64,000 nucleotides of DNA, taken from positions 620,001 through 684,000 of the forward strand of contig NZ_MBQE01000001.1 in assembly GCF_001696535.1 (NCBI RefSeq), written 5' to 3'. The stretch comes from Stappia indica (GTDB lineage: Bacteria > Pseudomonadota > Alphaproteobacteria > Rhizobiales > Stappiaceae). The first letter of the stretch is position 1, and every line of letters begins with the position of its first letter. A model generated the notes under the pieces. It was not told where the DNA came from. It did no database searches and was given only the letters and a program-made list of their open reading frames with translations. The position numbers and the translations under genes are program-made. Of the stretch, positions 18,846 to 28,057 are shown piece by piece.

Positions 18846-20102
18846 ATGACCGGATTCAAGTCGGATTTCCTGAGGACCCTTAGCGAGCGTGGCTTCATCC
18901 ACCAGATGTCGGATGAGACCGGGCTCGACGATCTCCTGCGGACTCAGACGGTCACCGCCTATATCGGCTATGATCCGACGGCATCCAGTCTGCATGTCGG
19001 CCATCTGATGCAGATCATGATGCTGCACTGGTTCCAGGCGACCGGCCACCGGCCGATCTCGCTGATGGGCGGCGGCACCGGCATGGTCGGCGACCCTTCC
19101 TTCAAGGAGGAGGCCCGCAAGCTGATGACGGTCGAAATGATCGAGGACAACATCGCCTCGATCAAGCGCGCCTTCGCCAACTACATCGACTACGACAAGG
19201 GCCCGCTCGGCGGCGGGTTGATGATCAACAACGCGGAGTGGCTGCGCCCGCTCAACTACCTCGAGTTCCTGCGCGACGTCGGCCGCCATTTCTCGGTCAA
19301 CCGGATGCTGTCCTTCGACAGCGTCAAGACGCGTCTCGACCGCGAGCAGTCGCTGTCCTTCCTCGAGTTCAACTACATGATCCTGCAGGCCTACGACTTC
19401 GTCGAGCTGGCCCGGCGCTACGACTGCCGGCTGCAGATGGGCGGCTCCGATCAGTGGGGCAACATCGTCAACGGCATCGACCTTGGCCACCGCATGGGCA
19501 CCCAGCAGCTCTATGCGCTGACCTCGCCGCTGCTGACCACCTCGTCGGGCGCGAAGATGGGCAAGACGGCCTCGGGCGCCGTCTGGCTCGATGCCGATCT
19601 GCTGTCGGTCTATGACTTCTGGCAGTACTGGCGCAACACCGAGGACGGCGACGTCGAGCGCTTCCTGAAGCTGTTCACGCTGCTGCCGCTGGACGAGATC
19701 GCCCGCCTTGCCGCCCTTGGCGGGTCGGAGATCAACGAGGCGAAGAAGGTGCTCGCCACCGAGGTGACCGCCATCCTTCACGGCCGCCAGGCTGCCGAGG
19801 AAGCGGCCGAGACCGCACGCCGTGCCTTCGAGGAAGGCGCGCTGGCCGAGGGCCTGCCGACGGTGGAGATTTCTCGCGGCGAGCTGGATGCCGGCCTCGG
19901 CCTGCTGGCTGCGTTCGTCAGCGCCGGCCTGTGCGCCTCCAACGGCGAAGCGCGGCGCCAGGTCAAGGGCGGCGGCCTTCGCGTCAACGACGTGGTGGCT
20001 CAGGACGAGAAGCGCGTGCTCGGGACATCCGATCTCGTGGACGAGGGCGTCATCAAGCTCTCGCTCGGCAAGAAGAAGCATGTGCTGCTGAAGGCCGTCT
20101 GA
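18846..20102 (+). CDS. tyrS: Tyrosyl-tRNA synthetase
   Basis: Charges tRNA-Tyr. Class I signature [11 protein letters not shown] stands for HIGH (about 42-52); the KMSKS loop is KMGKTASG; a C-terminal S4 RNA-binding domain (about 350-415) ends [12 protein letters not shown]. 418 residues from ATG 18846 ([12 protein letters not shown]), which matches rhizobial TyrS N-termini; an in-frame ATG at 18831 would add five residues and cannot be excluded. Monocistronic, with a terminator directly after. Confidence 0.95.
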   Translation: MTGFKSDFLRTLSERGFIHQMSDETGLDDLLRTQTVTAYIGYDPTASSLHVGHLMQIMMLHWFQATGHRPISLMGGGTGMVGDPSFKEEARKLMTVEMIEDNIASIKRAFANYIDYDKGPLGGGLMINNAEWLRPLNYLEFLRDVGRHFSVNRMLSFDSVKTRLDREQSLSFLEFNYMILQAYDFVELARRYDCRLQMGGSDQWGNIVNGIDLGHRMGTQQLYALTSPLLTTSSGAKMGKTASGAVWLDADLLSVYDFWQYWRNTEDGDVERFLKLFTLLPLDEIARLAALGGSEINEAKKVLATEVTAILHGRQAAEEAAETARRAFEEGALAEGLPTVEISRGELDAGLGLLAAFVSAGLCASNGEARRQVKGGGLRVNDVVAQDEKRVLGTSDLVDEGVIKLSLGKKKHVLLKAV

Positions 20103-20133
20103 GCCTTTCCGCCAGCCACGACCACGACTGAAG

Positions 20134-20167
20134 AACCCCGGGCGCTCGCGCCCGGGGTTTCGTTTTT
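20134..20167. terminator. Terminator between tyrS and the AsmA-like gene
   Basis: AACCCCGGGCG pairs with CGCCCGGGGTT around a four-base loop, then TCGTTTTT. It sits between convergent genes; the T-rich side serves tyrS. Confidence 0.9.
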
Positions 20168-20186
20168 CAAGAGGTGCAACAGCCCC

Positions 20187-23100
20187 TCAGCGGTACTCGA
20201 AGATCTTGCGGAAGATGCCCGGCGCCATGGCCGAGGCCGGGTTGACCGTCAGCACGGGCTCGGCCAGCGAGCCGGTCAGCCGGTAGGTCACGCCGATCAG
20301 TCCTTCGTCGGAACCGCCGCCGAGCGCAAAGCCCAGGATCGGGATCTTGGCGAAGAGGTTGTTGAGCGCAAAGACCGGCACGAACGTTCCGGTCATGTCG
20401 AGCGAGCGCGCCGCCAGATCGACGTTCCCCGACACCGTACCGCCGATGGTCGGTCCGGCCAGCGTGCCGTCGGTGATCGTCAGCAGATCGCCGTTGCGGC
20501 GGAACTCCAGATCCAGCGCGCTGAACGTCGCCTCGCCGCCGCGCTCGGCCGCGGCCAGCAGCTGCTGGCGCCGCGGATCGCGCGTTTCCAGCACGCCGGG
20601 GCTGCGGGCCAGCTCGCGGATCGCCGGATCCTCGGTGATCGCCAGCCGCTTGATCTTGAACCGGCCGATCCACTCCGTCGCCGACGGCATGGCGATCGAC
20701 AGGATGCCGACGCCGCCGCGCATGCGGTCGTAGAGATTGGCAAAGCGCAGGATGGCGCCGGTATCCTGGAACGTGCCGGCCAATTCGCGCCCGGCGCCCT
20801 CCCCGGTCAGCTTCGCCTGGAAGATCGACTTGCCGCCCGAAGAGCCCGACAGGTCGAGGGCGCGCAATTCGCCGCCCGACTTGGACATGGACAGCGACAC
20901 GCCGGACAAGCTCACGCCATTGAAGCCGATCAGCTGACCGACCTCCGCGTTGACCTTCAGCGCCGTCTTGTCGGCCGCACCGCCCTTGCTGCTCGCGCTC
21001 ATGCTGGCGATCAGACCGCGGGCATCGAGCCGCGTCGCCTGCAGGTCCACGGTGATCTGGCGACCGCGTTTGGACAACCGCAGGCTGGCATCGTCGCTCG
21101 CCCGCAAGGCGAAGCGCGAAAACTCCGCCCGCTCCAGATCGCCGGCCGAGGTCAGCGTGATGCCGCCCTCGATCTCGACACCCTCCGAGGTCAGCCGGAA
21201 CCCGCGGATCTCGCGACGGCCATCGCTCTCGCTCATGCGGAACGAGGCGCGCGCCGCAACGCCGGGGCTCTTGCTCCAGCCCACGTCCGCCAGCTCGATG
21301 CTCGCGCGCGTCAGGTCGACCTCGTAGGACTGACCGACGTCGGTCTCCTCGGTCGACAGTTTCAGCGGACCATTGACGAAGCTGCGGATGTCGATGCCGC
21401 GGGCGGCAAGCTGTTCAGCCGTTACCTCGATCACCACGCCCTGTCGGGCCACCACCGCCTCGCCGTTGGCATTGTCGAACGGCACGACGAGATCGAGATT
21501 GGCCGGCAGCCCGTCCAGACGACCGCGTCCCTTCAGCGACAGGCTGCCCTCGTCCACGGCGAAGGTCAGGTCGGCGCCGCTCAGCTTGTGGCCGCGGATC
21601 TCCTTCGAGTTGGAAAAGCCCTTGAGCGACCCGGCAAGATCCCAGTCGACATCGTCGACCCGCACGTCCTTGACCAGCGCGAAGGTGGCGTTGAGCGTCA
21701 TTTCGCCGGACCCGGCCACATCGTCAGGCGCCAGGTCGTTGCGCGTCAGCACCGTGAAGGGTTCCGCGTCCAGCAGCGTCGCCAGCGACTTTGCCGGACC
21801 ATTCGCCGTCAGCTTCAGGACGCCGGTCTTGTCGCCGCTCTCGCGAATGTCGGGGACCTGGAACACCGTGTCGCTGATGGCGATCTGCTCGCCTGGCCGC
21901 GCCACCATGACGCCGGAGGGCGATGTGATCGTCAGCACCTCGTCTGCCACCTGAATGCGGCCCGACAGGCCCTGCGCCACCGGCACGGTGCCGACCGTGC
22001 TCAGGCTGAGGTCGGAGAACGCGATGTCGACCTGCACGTCGTCGCCCGACCAGCCCGGAGCATCGTCCTCAACGTCGAACGCCGGCGGGCGCAGCGACAC
22101 GGTCGCGCGTCCTCCCTCGATCCGCCCGTCGACCACATGCTCGATCACCCAGGCTCTCGCCGGCGGGATCATCGTGATCGGCCACAGCCGCTTCAAGGTG
22201 GCGACCGACATCGGTCCGCTCTCCACGGCCAATGCCATGTAAGGCCCGTCCTCGCCGATCCGAACCGAACCGACGCCGTCCATGTCGGCAGTTCCGGAGC
22301 GCAATGTCAGCTTGTCGAAATGAACCTCCTGGGCGTCCAGGTCCACGCGCCCCTCGGCCAGGAACGTCTCCATGGCAAAGGGCGGGCCGGGAACGTCGGA
22401 CGGGCCGATGCGGGCCCCGCGCGACAGCACGCGGAAGGACCAGGCGTCCTGCCACTCGCGCGGCGGCTCGACCACGCCCTCGAACGGCAGGAAGGTGTTG
22501 CCCCGCTGGTAGCTGGACGGAACGATGCGGAAGCCGGGCGTTCCCGCCTCCCAGTAGAGCTGGACGTCGATCGTGTCGAAGCCGATCACGGTGCGGCCGC
22601 TGTTGATCCAGCCGGGAGAAACGATGACGCCGGCGCGCGTCGTGCCGAAATCGCCCGCCGCATCCACCGTCACGTCGAGGCGTCCGCGCACGGGAACGCC
22701 GAGGCCCTTGCCCGCTCCCACCGAAGCATCGATGGGCACGAACTCGCCGAGCGAGACATCGTAGACGTCGACCCGCATCAGGCTTTCGCCGGTCTCCGCA
22801 TCGGTGGAACGGCTCGCCTTGGCCTTCCACTGGCCGAGCCGGCCGGCAATCTCCGCGTCGACCTGCAGCGTGCCGTCGGCGGCCCGCGTCAGCTCGGCGT
22901 CGATGCCGCTCATCCGGTAGGTCTTCTCGCCTTCCAGCACGATCTCCGCGGAAACCAGCTCGATGCGACCGATGCCGCGCTGCGCCAGTTGCGTCACGGC
23001 AAGCCGCGCGGTGCGGTCGGCCGCTTCGGCGACCACGGCCATGTCGGGAATTTCGCTGGACGAGGCCGAGCGCGCCGCGCGGGCGATCCGCAGTCTGGCA

Positions 23101-23459
23101 TGCTCCAGGCGGATCTCGGCCGGGTGCAGGTCGCCGGTCAGCAGCGCAGCCGCATCGAGCGGCGCCGAGACGCGCGGCACATGCAGCGACAGGTCGCTGT
23201 CGGCATCCACCTCGACCGAAAGATCGTGCAGCTCCACCCTGGGCGGCAGGCCTTCGGACAGGTCCACCGTCACCGCCCCGACCTGCAGCTTGGTGCCGGG
23301 CATCGAGGCACGCTCGGCGATCATCCGGGCGAGATAGGGTAAGGATACAGGTCCGCTGCCGAAGGTGACGACCAGTCCGCCGAGAGCCGCCAGCAGCACG
23401 ATGCCGAAAGCTGCCAGCACATAGGTCCGCAGCCGCCACCGGGGCTTGCGACGCAGCAC
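20187..23459 (-). CDS. Large AsmA/YhdP-like (DUF3971) envelope protein
   Basis: A 1090-residue protein with one N-terminal membrane anchor (about 10-32, YVLAAFGIVLLAALGGL) and a long, beta-rich repetitive body. The composition and the N-terminal GPVSLPYLARMIAER fit the DUF3971/AsmA_C family that includes YhdP, a relative of TamB. Such proteins span the periplasm as lipid-transport grooves, so a role in phospholipid movement to the outer membrane is a fair inference, not shown here. The start is a GTG at 23459; the frame stays open about 24 codons upstream with basic residues (RDRPLRD), so a slightly longer form using a non-ATG start is possible. Monocistronic, divergent from bcp. Confidence 0.8.
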   Translation of the reverse strand: MLRRKPRWRLRTYVLAAFGIVLLAALGGLVVTFGSGPVSLPYLARMIAERASMPGTKLQVGAVTVDLSEGLPPRVELHDLSVEVDADSDLSLHVPRVSAPLDAAALLTGDLHPAEIRLEHARLRIARAARSASSSEIPDMAVVAEAADRTARLAVTQLAQRGIGRIELVSAEIVLEGEKTYRMSGIDAELTRAADGTLQVDAEIAGRLGQWKAKASRSTDAETGESLMRVDVYDVSLGEFVPIDASVGAGKGLGVPVRGRLDVTVDAAGDFGTTRAGVIVSPGWINSGRTVIGFDTIDVQLYWEAGTPGFRIVPSSYQRGNTFLPFEGVVEPPREWQDAWSFRVLSRGARIGPSDVPGPPFAMETFLAEGRVDLDAQEVHFDKLTLRSGTADMDGVGSVRIGEDGPYMALAVESGPMSVATLKRLWPITMIPPARAWVIEHVVDGRIEGGRATVSLRPPAFDVEDDAPGWSGDDVQVDIAFSDLSLSTVGTVPVAQGLSGRIQVADEVLTITSPSGVMVARPGEQIAISDTVFQVPDIRESGDKTGVLKLTANGPAKSLATLLDAEPFTVLTRNDLAPDDVAGSGEMTLNATFALVKDVRVDDVDWDLAGSLKGFSNSKEIRGHKLSGADLTFAVDEGSLSLKGRGRLDGLPANLDLVVPFDNANGEAVVARQGVVIEVTAEQLAARGIDIRSFVNGPLKLSTEETDVGQSYEVDLTRASIELADVGWSKSPGVAARASFRMSESDGRREIRGFRLTSEGVEIEGGITLTSAGDLERAEFSRFALRASDDASLRLSKRGRQITVDLQATRLDARGLIASMSASSKGGAADKTALKVNAEVGQLIGFNGVSLSGVSLSMSKSGGELRALDLSGSSGGKSIFQAKLTGEGAGRELAGTFQDTGAILRFANLYDRMRGGVGILSIAMPSATEWIGRFKIKRLAITEDPAIRELARSPGVLETRDPRRQQLLAAAERGGEATFSALDLEFRRNGDLLTITDGTLAGPTIGGTVSGNVDLAARSLDMTGTFVPVFALNNLFAKIPILGFALGGGSDEGLIGVTYRLTGSLAEPVLTVNPASAMAPGIFRKIFEYR

Positions 23460-23655
23460 GTCTCGCAGCGGCCTGTCACGATGTATGAGGCGTTTCAGCA
23501 GTGTCCCGGTCCTTTGGGCATGGCAATCTGATCATCCGCGATTCGCGACGATCATTGTATGGCGCAAGGGGGATCCGCGCCCGCATGCGATGCGTATCGG
23601 CTACAGTCACGGAAGACCGCACCTTTTACTCTCCACATGACCAAAGGAAGGCAGA

Positions 23656-24129
23656 ATGTCGGAAATCACAGCCGGAAGCACCGCCCCGGATTTCGAGCTC
23701 GAGCGGGACGGCGGCGGCACGCTTCGTCTCTCCGATCTGCGCGGGCGCAAGGTGGTGCTCTACTTCTACCCGAAGGACGATACGCCGGGCTGCACCAAGG
23801 AGGCGATCGCCTTCACCGGGCTGGCTTCGGAGTTCGAGGCGGCCGGGGCCGTCATCGTCGGCGTCTCGCCGGACACGGCCGCCAAGCACGACAAGTTCAA
23901 GGCCAAGCACGACCTGTCGGTGATCCTCGCGGCCGACCCGGATTCGGCGGTGGCGACCGCCTGGGGCGTGTGGGTCGAGAAGTCGATGTACGGCAAGACC
24001 TACATGGGCGTGGAGCGCTCGACCTTCCTCATTGACGAGGCCGGCAAGATCGCCGAGACGTGGCGCAAGGTTAAGGTTCCCGGCCATGCGGAAGCCGTGC
24101 TGGAGGCCGTCCGCGCCGCCGGCAAGTAA
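23656..24129 (+). CDS. bcp: Bcp/PrxQ-type peroxiredoxin lacking the resolving cysteine
   Basis: Thiol peroxidase reducing hydroperoxides. 157 residues, with LYFYPKDDTPGCTKEA holding the peroxidatic cysteine (C46). In classic Bcp the resolving cysteine is five residues later; here that position is isoleucine (CTKEAIAF) and no other cysteine occurs in the protein, so this is a one-Cys form needing an external thiol. The later ERSTFLIDEAGKI is a normal family block. It has AAGGAAGG upstream. Between divergent DUF3971 and a downstream DUF455 gene. Confidence 0.93.
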   Translation: MSEITAGSTAPDFELERDGGGTLRLSDLRGRKVVLYFYPKDDTPGCTKEAIAFTGLASEFEAAGAVIVGVSPDTAAKHDKFKAKHDLSVILAADPDSAVATAWGVWVEKSMYGKTYMGVERSTFLIDEAGKIAETWRKVKVPGHAEAVLEAVRAAGK

Positions 24130-24146
24130 GCCGGGTCAGCGCTGCA

Positions 24147-24168
24147 GGCGCCGGGTTCGCCCGGCGCC
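24147..24168. other. Perfect hairpin with TTCG loop between bcp and the DUF455 gene
   Basis: GGCGCCGGG-TTCG-CCCGGCGCC is a 9-bp perfect stem with a UUCG-type tetraloop, 17 bases after bcp. There is no T-run, so it may be an mRNA-stabilising hairpin or a Rho-related signal rather than an intrinsic terminator. Confidence 0.6.
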
Positions 24169-24192
24169 GCTCACGGCGCCAGTGGAGGTGAC

Positions 24193-25119
24193 ATGCAGGG
24201 TTCCCACGACAACGCATCCCGGCCCCTCGGGTCCGAAACCCATACCTCCCAGCCCCGCACCTTCCAGACCCGCGTTTCGCCGGGAAAGGCGGAAACCGCC
24301 GACTACACCCCCGCCTCTCTCGCCTGCGGCGCCCGCCGCGTCGTCGCCTCGCGTTCGCTCGACGAGAAGACGCATGTTGCCCATGCCACCGCCCGCGCCT
24401 GGTTCGGCCGCTCGCTGTCGCTGCGCCTGCGGACCGGCAGCGAGCGGATGCCCGACCAGCCGGGCCGGCCGGACACGCCCATCCTGCTGCCGCCGCGCGA
24501 CATGCCCAAGCGCGCCGTCGGCGGCACCTCGGGCCGCATCGCCCTGCTGCATTCCATCGCCCATATCGAGCTGAACGCCGTCGACCTGACCTGGGACATG
24601 GTCGGCCGCTTCGCCGACCGCCAGCTGCCCCGCTCCTTCTTCGACGACTGGGTGCGGGTCGGGCTGGAGGAAGCCAAGCATTTCTCGCTGCTGCGCCGGC
24701 GGCTGGAGGATCTCGATTCGCATTACGGCGCCCTTCCCGCCCATCACGGGCTGTGGGAGGCGGCCGAAAGCACCGGCGACGACCTCGCCGGGCGGCTTGC
24801 CGTCATCCCGCTGGTGCTGGAGGCGCGCGGCCTCGACATCACCCCGCCGATGATCGAGAAGGCGCGCGAGCGCGGCGACCCGGAGACGGCGGCGATCCTG
24901 GAGATCATCTACCGCGACGAAAAACGCCACGTCGCCTTCGGCGCCAAGTGGTTCCGCTACCTTTGCGACAAGGAGCGCTGCGATCCCGAGCGCCGGTTCC
25001 AGGATCTCGTGCGGCGCCACTTCAAGGGCGGACTGAAACCGCCGTTCAACGACCGGGCCCGCTCCGAAGCCGGACTCACTCCGGGTTTTTACCGCCCCCT
25101 CGCCCGCCTCATCGGCTGA
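24193..25119 (+). CDS. DUF455 ferritin-like protein
   Basis: A 308-residue helical protein of the ferritin-like DUF455 family, function unknown. It shows the four-helix diiron pattern: an E/H-rich helix SIAHIELNAVDL, then GLEEAKHFSLL (ExxH), then LEARGLD, then RDEKRHVAFGAKW (ExxH). These residues could bind two metals. The ATG at 24193 has GGAGG four bases upstream. The first ~40 residues (MQGSHDNASRPLG onward) look unlike the family and may be an N-terminal extension. Members of this family are often noted near M23 peptidase genes in alphaproteobacteria, as here. Confidence 0.82.
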   Translation: MQGSHDNASRPLGSETHTSQPRTFQTRVSPGKAETADYTPASLACGARRVVASRSLDEKTHVAHATARAWFGRSLSLRLRTGSERMPDQPGRPDTPILLPPRDMPKRAVGGTSGRIALLHSIAHIELNAVDLTWDMVGRFADRQLPRSFFDDWVRVGLEEAKHFSLLRRRLEDLDSHYGALPAHHGLWEAAESTGDDLAGRLAVIPLVLEARGLDITPPMIEKARERGDPETAAILEIIYRDEKRHVAFGAKWFRYLCDKERCDPERRFQDLVRRHFKGGLKPPFNDRARSEAGLTPGFYRPLARLIG

Positions 25120-25236
25120 GCGGATTCTCGATTTCGGACAGTTCCTTAGCTTTTGTTAACCTTAACGGAGCATGATCGGATCCGAAGAAGGTGCCGCGTA
25201 TGTGTCTGGCACCGGCGGGAACGGGTCCACAGACGA

Positions 25237-26634
25237 ATGACAGGACACGCAGGAAACGGCCGCAGGGATTTCGGCAAGCGGAAAGAGCCGCACCGGGTGA
25301 TCATCGCCCGCGGCGACAATGTCCGCAGCTTCACCATCTCCCCGCTCGTGGCAGGCCTGGCGACTGCGGTCGGCACCATGCTCATGGTCGGTTATGTCGG
25401 CGCCACCGCCTATCTCGTGCTGCGCGACGACATCATCCAGTCTTCGGCCGAGCGCCAGGCGCAGATGCAGCTGTCCTACGAGGACCGCATCGCTTCGCTG
25501 CGCTCGCGCATCGACCAGCTCACCAGCCGCCGCGTGCTCGAGCGCCGCAGCATCGAGGAGCAGCTCGCCGACGTCGTCGAGCGCCAGCGCGACCTCGATA
25601 CCCGCCAGGCTCGCGTCTCCGGCATCCTGGCCAAAGCCGCAGAGAACGGCATCCGCGTCGCGGTCGGCGGACCGGTTCCCCCGGCCAAGCCCGCAGCTCC
25701 CGCCGTTGCGCTCGGCTCGCTCGACGCACCGACCGGCATCGGCGGCACGCCCGAGCCCATCGAGATTTCACCTGTTCTCAGCCTGCGCGGCACCAAGGCC
25801 GACTACAACGCCGCTGCCGAAGCCGCCGCCCGCCAGGGCGCTGCCGCTCCCGGCAAGCCGCTGCGCGACCTTGCGCCGGAGGCCGCCGCCTCCCAGCCGC
25901 AGGCGCCGGCAAACCCGCCCGCGCCCGACCAGCGGGTGGAGCTGATCGACAACGTCAACGCCGCGCTGGACCGCATGGACGGCGAGGCGCATGCCGCGCT
26001 CGACGTCATCGCCGTCACGGCCGAGCGGGACGCTGCAACCATCGCCGACACCGCGGACGAGCTCGGCCTGCAACTCGCCGGCGTCAAGGCGGACCTTGTC
26101 TCCGGCCAGGGCGGCCCCTTCGTCCCGCTCGCCGGATCCGACTTCGACAGCCGTATCGAGCGCGCCGAAAAGGCCCTGCTCGCCCTCTCCCAGGTCAAGG
26201 ACGCCGCCCGCGGCATCCCCCTCGCCTCGCCGGTCCCCGGCGCCGAGCTCTCCTCCTCCTTCGGCCCGCGCGTCGACCCGTTCCTCGGCCGCATGGCCAT
26301 GCATACGGGCCTCGATTTTCGCGCAACGACCGGCGTGACCATCCGCGCACCGGCTCCCGGCAAGGTGATCTTCGCCGGGCGCAACGGCGGCTACGGCAGG
26401 TCGGTCGAGATCCGCCATCCGAGCGGCGTCGTCACGCGCTTTGCGCACATGAGCCGCGTGTCGGTGAGCGAAGGCGACACGGTGTCCACCGGCGATCCCC
26501 TCGGCGCTGTCGGTTCGACGGGGCGCTCCACCGGCCCTCACCTGCATTACGAGGTCCGCGTCAACGACCGGCCGCTCAACCCGATCCGCTTCCTGCGCGC
26601 GGGAGAGAAGATCGCAACGCTGCTGGACGACTGA
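25237..26634 (+). CDS. M23-family metallopeptidase with coiled-coil region
   Basis: Probable peptidoglycan endopeptidase or amidase activator. 465 residues: a basic cytoplasmic N-terminus (GRRDFGKRKEPHRVIIARGD), one membrane segment (about 33-56), a coiled coil (about 65-130, RIASLRSRIDQLTSRR and following), a Pro/Ala-rich linker, and a C-terminal LytM domain. The zinc ligands are in MHTGLDFRA (HxxxD) and HLHYEVR (HxH), so it is catalytically complete. The start at 25237 is chosen because the upstream in-frame codons are unlike a protein and rhizobial homologues begin MTG. Confidence 0.88.
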   Translation: MTGHAGNGRRDFGKRKEPHRVIIARGDNVRSFTISPLVAGLATAVGTMLMVGYVGATAYLVLRDDIIQSSAERQAQMQLSYEDRIASLRSRIDQLTSRRVLERRSIEEQLADVVERQRDLDTRQARVSGILAKAAENGIRVAVGGPVPPAKPAAPAVALGSLDAPTGIGGTPEPIEISPVLSLRGTKADYNAAAEAAARQGAAAPGKPLRDLAPEAAASQPQAPANPPAPDQRVELIDNVNAALDRMDGEAHAALDVIAVTAERDAATIADTADELGLQLAGVKADLVSGQGGPFVPLAGSDFDSRIERAEKALLALSQVKDAARGIPLASPVPGAELSSSFGPRVDPFLGRMAMHTGLDFRATTGVTIRAPAPGKVIFAGRNGGYGRSVEIRHPSGVVTRFAHMSRVSVSEGDTVSTGDPLGAVGSTGRSTGPHLHYEVRVNDRPLNPIRFLRAGEKIATLLDD

Positions 26635-26660
26635 GACGACAACGACGCTTCCCAAACGAC

Positions 26661-26692
26661 AAACGGCGCCCCGAAGGGCGCCGTTTTCGTTT
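26661..26692. terminator. Terminator between the M23 peptidase gene and prfB
   Basis: AAACGGCGCCC and GGGCGCCGTTT form an 11-bp stem around CGAA, followed by TTCGTTTC. It lies between convergent genes. Confidence 0.88.
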
Positions 26693-26722
26693 CAGCAGGA
26701 AGATCGATCGGCGAGCAAGGCG

Positions 26723-27854
26723 TCAGTCGACGTCCTCGACCGCGTTCGGACCGCCGCCGAAGGCGCGCTGCGCCAGCGTGGCTTCCATGAACTCGTCGAG
26801 ATCGCCGCCCAGGACACCGGTCGGGTTGGTGCTCTCGACGCCCGTGCGCAGGTCCTTCACCAGCTGGTAGGGCTGCAGCACGTAGGAGCGGATCTGGTGG
26901 CCCCAGCCGATCGAGGTCTTCGATGCGGCCTCGGCATTCGCCTTCTCCTCGCGCTTCTGCAGTTCCAGCTCGTAAAGCCGCGCCTTCAGCATCGACCAGG
27001 CGGTCGCCCGGTTCTTGTGCTGCGAGCGCTCCGACTGGCACTGCACCACGATGCCGGTCGGCTGGTGGGTGATGCGCACCGCCGAGTCGGTCGTGTTGAC
27101 GTGCTGGCCGCCCGCGCCCGAGGCACGGTAGGTGTCGATGCGGCAGTCGCTCTCGTTCACCTCGATCTCGATCGAGTCGTCGATGACCGGATAGACCCAC
27201 ACGGAGGCGAAGCTGGTGTGCCGGCGCGCCTGGCTGTCGTAGGGCGAGATGCGCACCAGCCGGTGCACGCCCGATTCCGTCTTCAGCCAGCCATAGGCGT
27301 TCTCGCCCTTGATCTTGAGCGTCACCGACTTGATGCCGGCTTCCTCGCCATCGTGGAGCTCGAGCGTCTCGACCTTGTTGCCGTGCTGCTCCGCCCAGCG
27401 GGTGTACATGCGCAGCAGCATGCTTGCCCAGTCCTGGCTCTCGGTGCCGCCGGCGCCGGAATTGATCTCGACGTAGCAGTCGTTGCCGTCGGCCTCGCCC
27501 GACAAGAGCGAGGCGATCTGGCGCTTGTTGACCTCCGTGCGCAGCGCCTTCAGCGCCTGCTCGGCCTCGCCCACCACGTCCTTGTCGCCTTCCATCTCGC
27601 CGAGCTCGATCAGCTCGAGATTGTCGGCAAGGTCGGCTTCCAGCTTGCGCACGCCCGTCAGCCCGTCGTCGAGCTGCTGGCGTTCGCGCATCAGTTTCTG
27701 CGCCTTCGTCGGATCGTCCCAAAGGGTCGGGTCCTCGGAAGCGGCGTTCAGTTCATCCAGACGGACAATCGCGTTGTCCCAGTCAAAGATGCCTCCTCAG
27801 CAGGCTTATGGCCTGCTTGATTTCGTCGACCACGGCCTCGGTTTCAGCGCGCAT
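26723..27854 (-). CDS. prfB: Peptide chain release factor 2, with programmed +1 frameshift
   Basis: RF2 recognises UAA/UGA stops. The gene is in two frames: 23 codons from ATG 27854 ([17 protein letters not shown]) to CTT at 27786-27788, then an in-frame TGA (27783-27785). Skipping the T at 27785 continues as GAC TGG GAC and gives 353 more codons to 26723, total 376 residues, the normal RF2 length. The shift site has the canonical layout: AGGAGG (27792-27797), three bases, CTT TGA C. Downstream are the tripeptide anticodon SPF and GGQ motif (seen as [16 protein letters not shown]). This is autoregulation, not a sequencing error or pseudogene. Downstream of PBP1A on the same strand. Confidence 0.95.
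27782..27797 (-). promoter_or_regulatory. prfB programmed +1 frameshift signal
   Basis: On the minus strand: internal Shine-Dalgarno AGGAGG, spacer CAT, slippery CTT, stop TGA, then C. This matches the E. coli arrangement element by element. Low RF2 slows termination at UGA and favours slippage, which raises RF2. Confidence 0.95.
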
Positions 27855-28057
27855 CGCTGTCCTTTCTCGCCAGTTGGGGGTTGCAGTTCGAAAAGATGGA
27901 AGCCGTCTCGCCACAGGACTGACGGCGCTTCCGTTTCGGTCGCGGACCATAGTTGATCGGGCCGCCGATCGCAAACGCCGCGGCCGGGTCTCCCCTGCCG
28001 CGGCGCCGAAGTTTTCAGGTCCGCGCTATCGGCCGTGCCGAAGCGGACGTCGTCAGG

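Noticed and set aside
24147-24168. Hairpin after bcp as an intrinsic terminator
   Set aside because: The stem is strong but no T-run follows; it is listed only as a hairpin.
25160-25175. TTAACCTTAAC upstream of the M23 peptidase gene as a CtrA box
   Set aside because: The two TTAA halves are 2 bases apart, not 7, so it does not fit the CtrA consensus.
27783-27974. prfB considered disrupted by a frameshift
   Set aside because: The CTT-TGA-C context with AGGAGG three bases upstream is the standard programmed frameshift, and both halves together give a full-length RF2.
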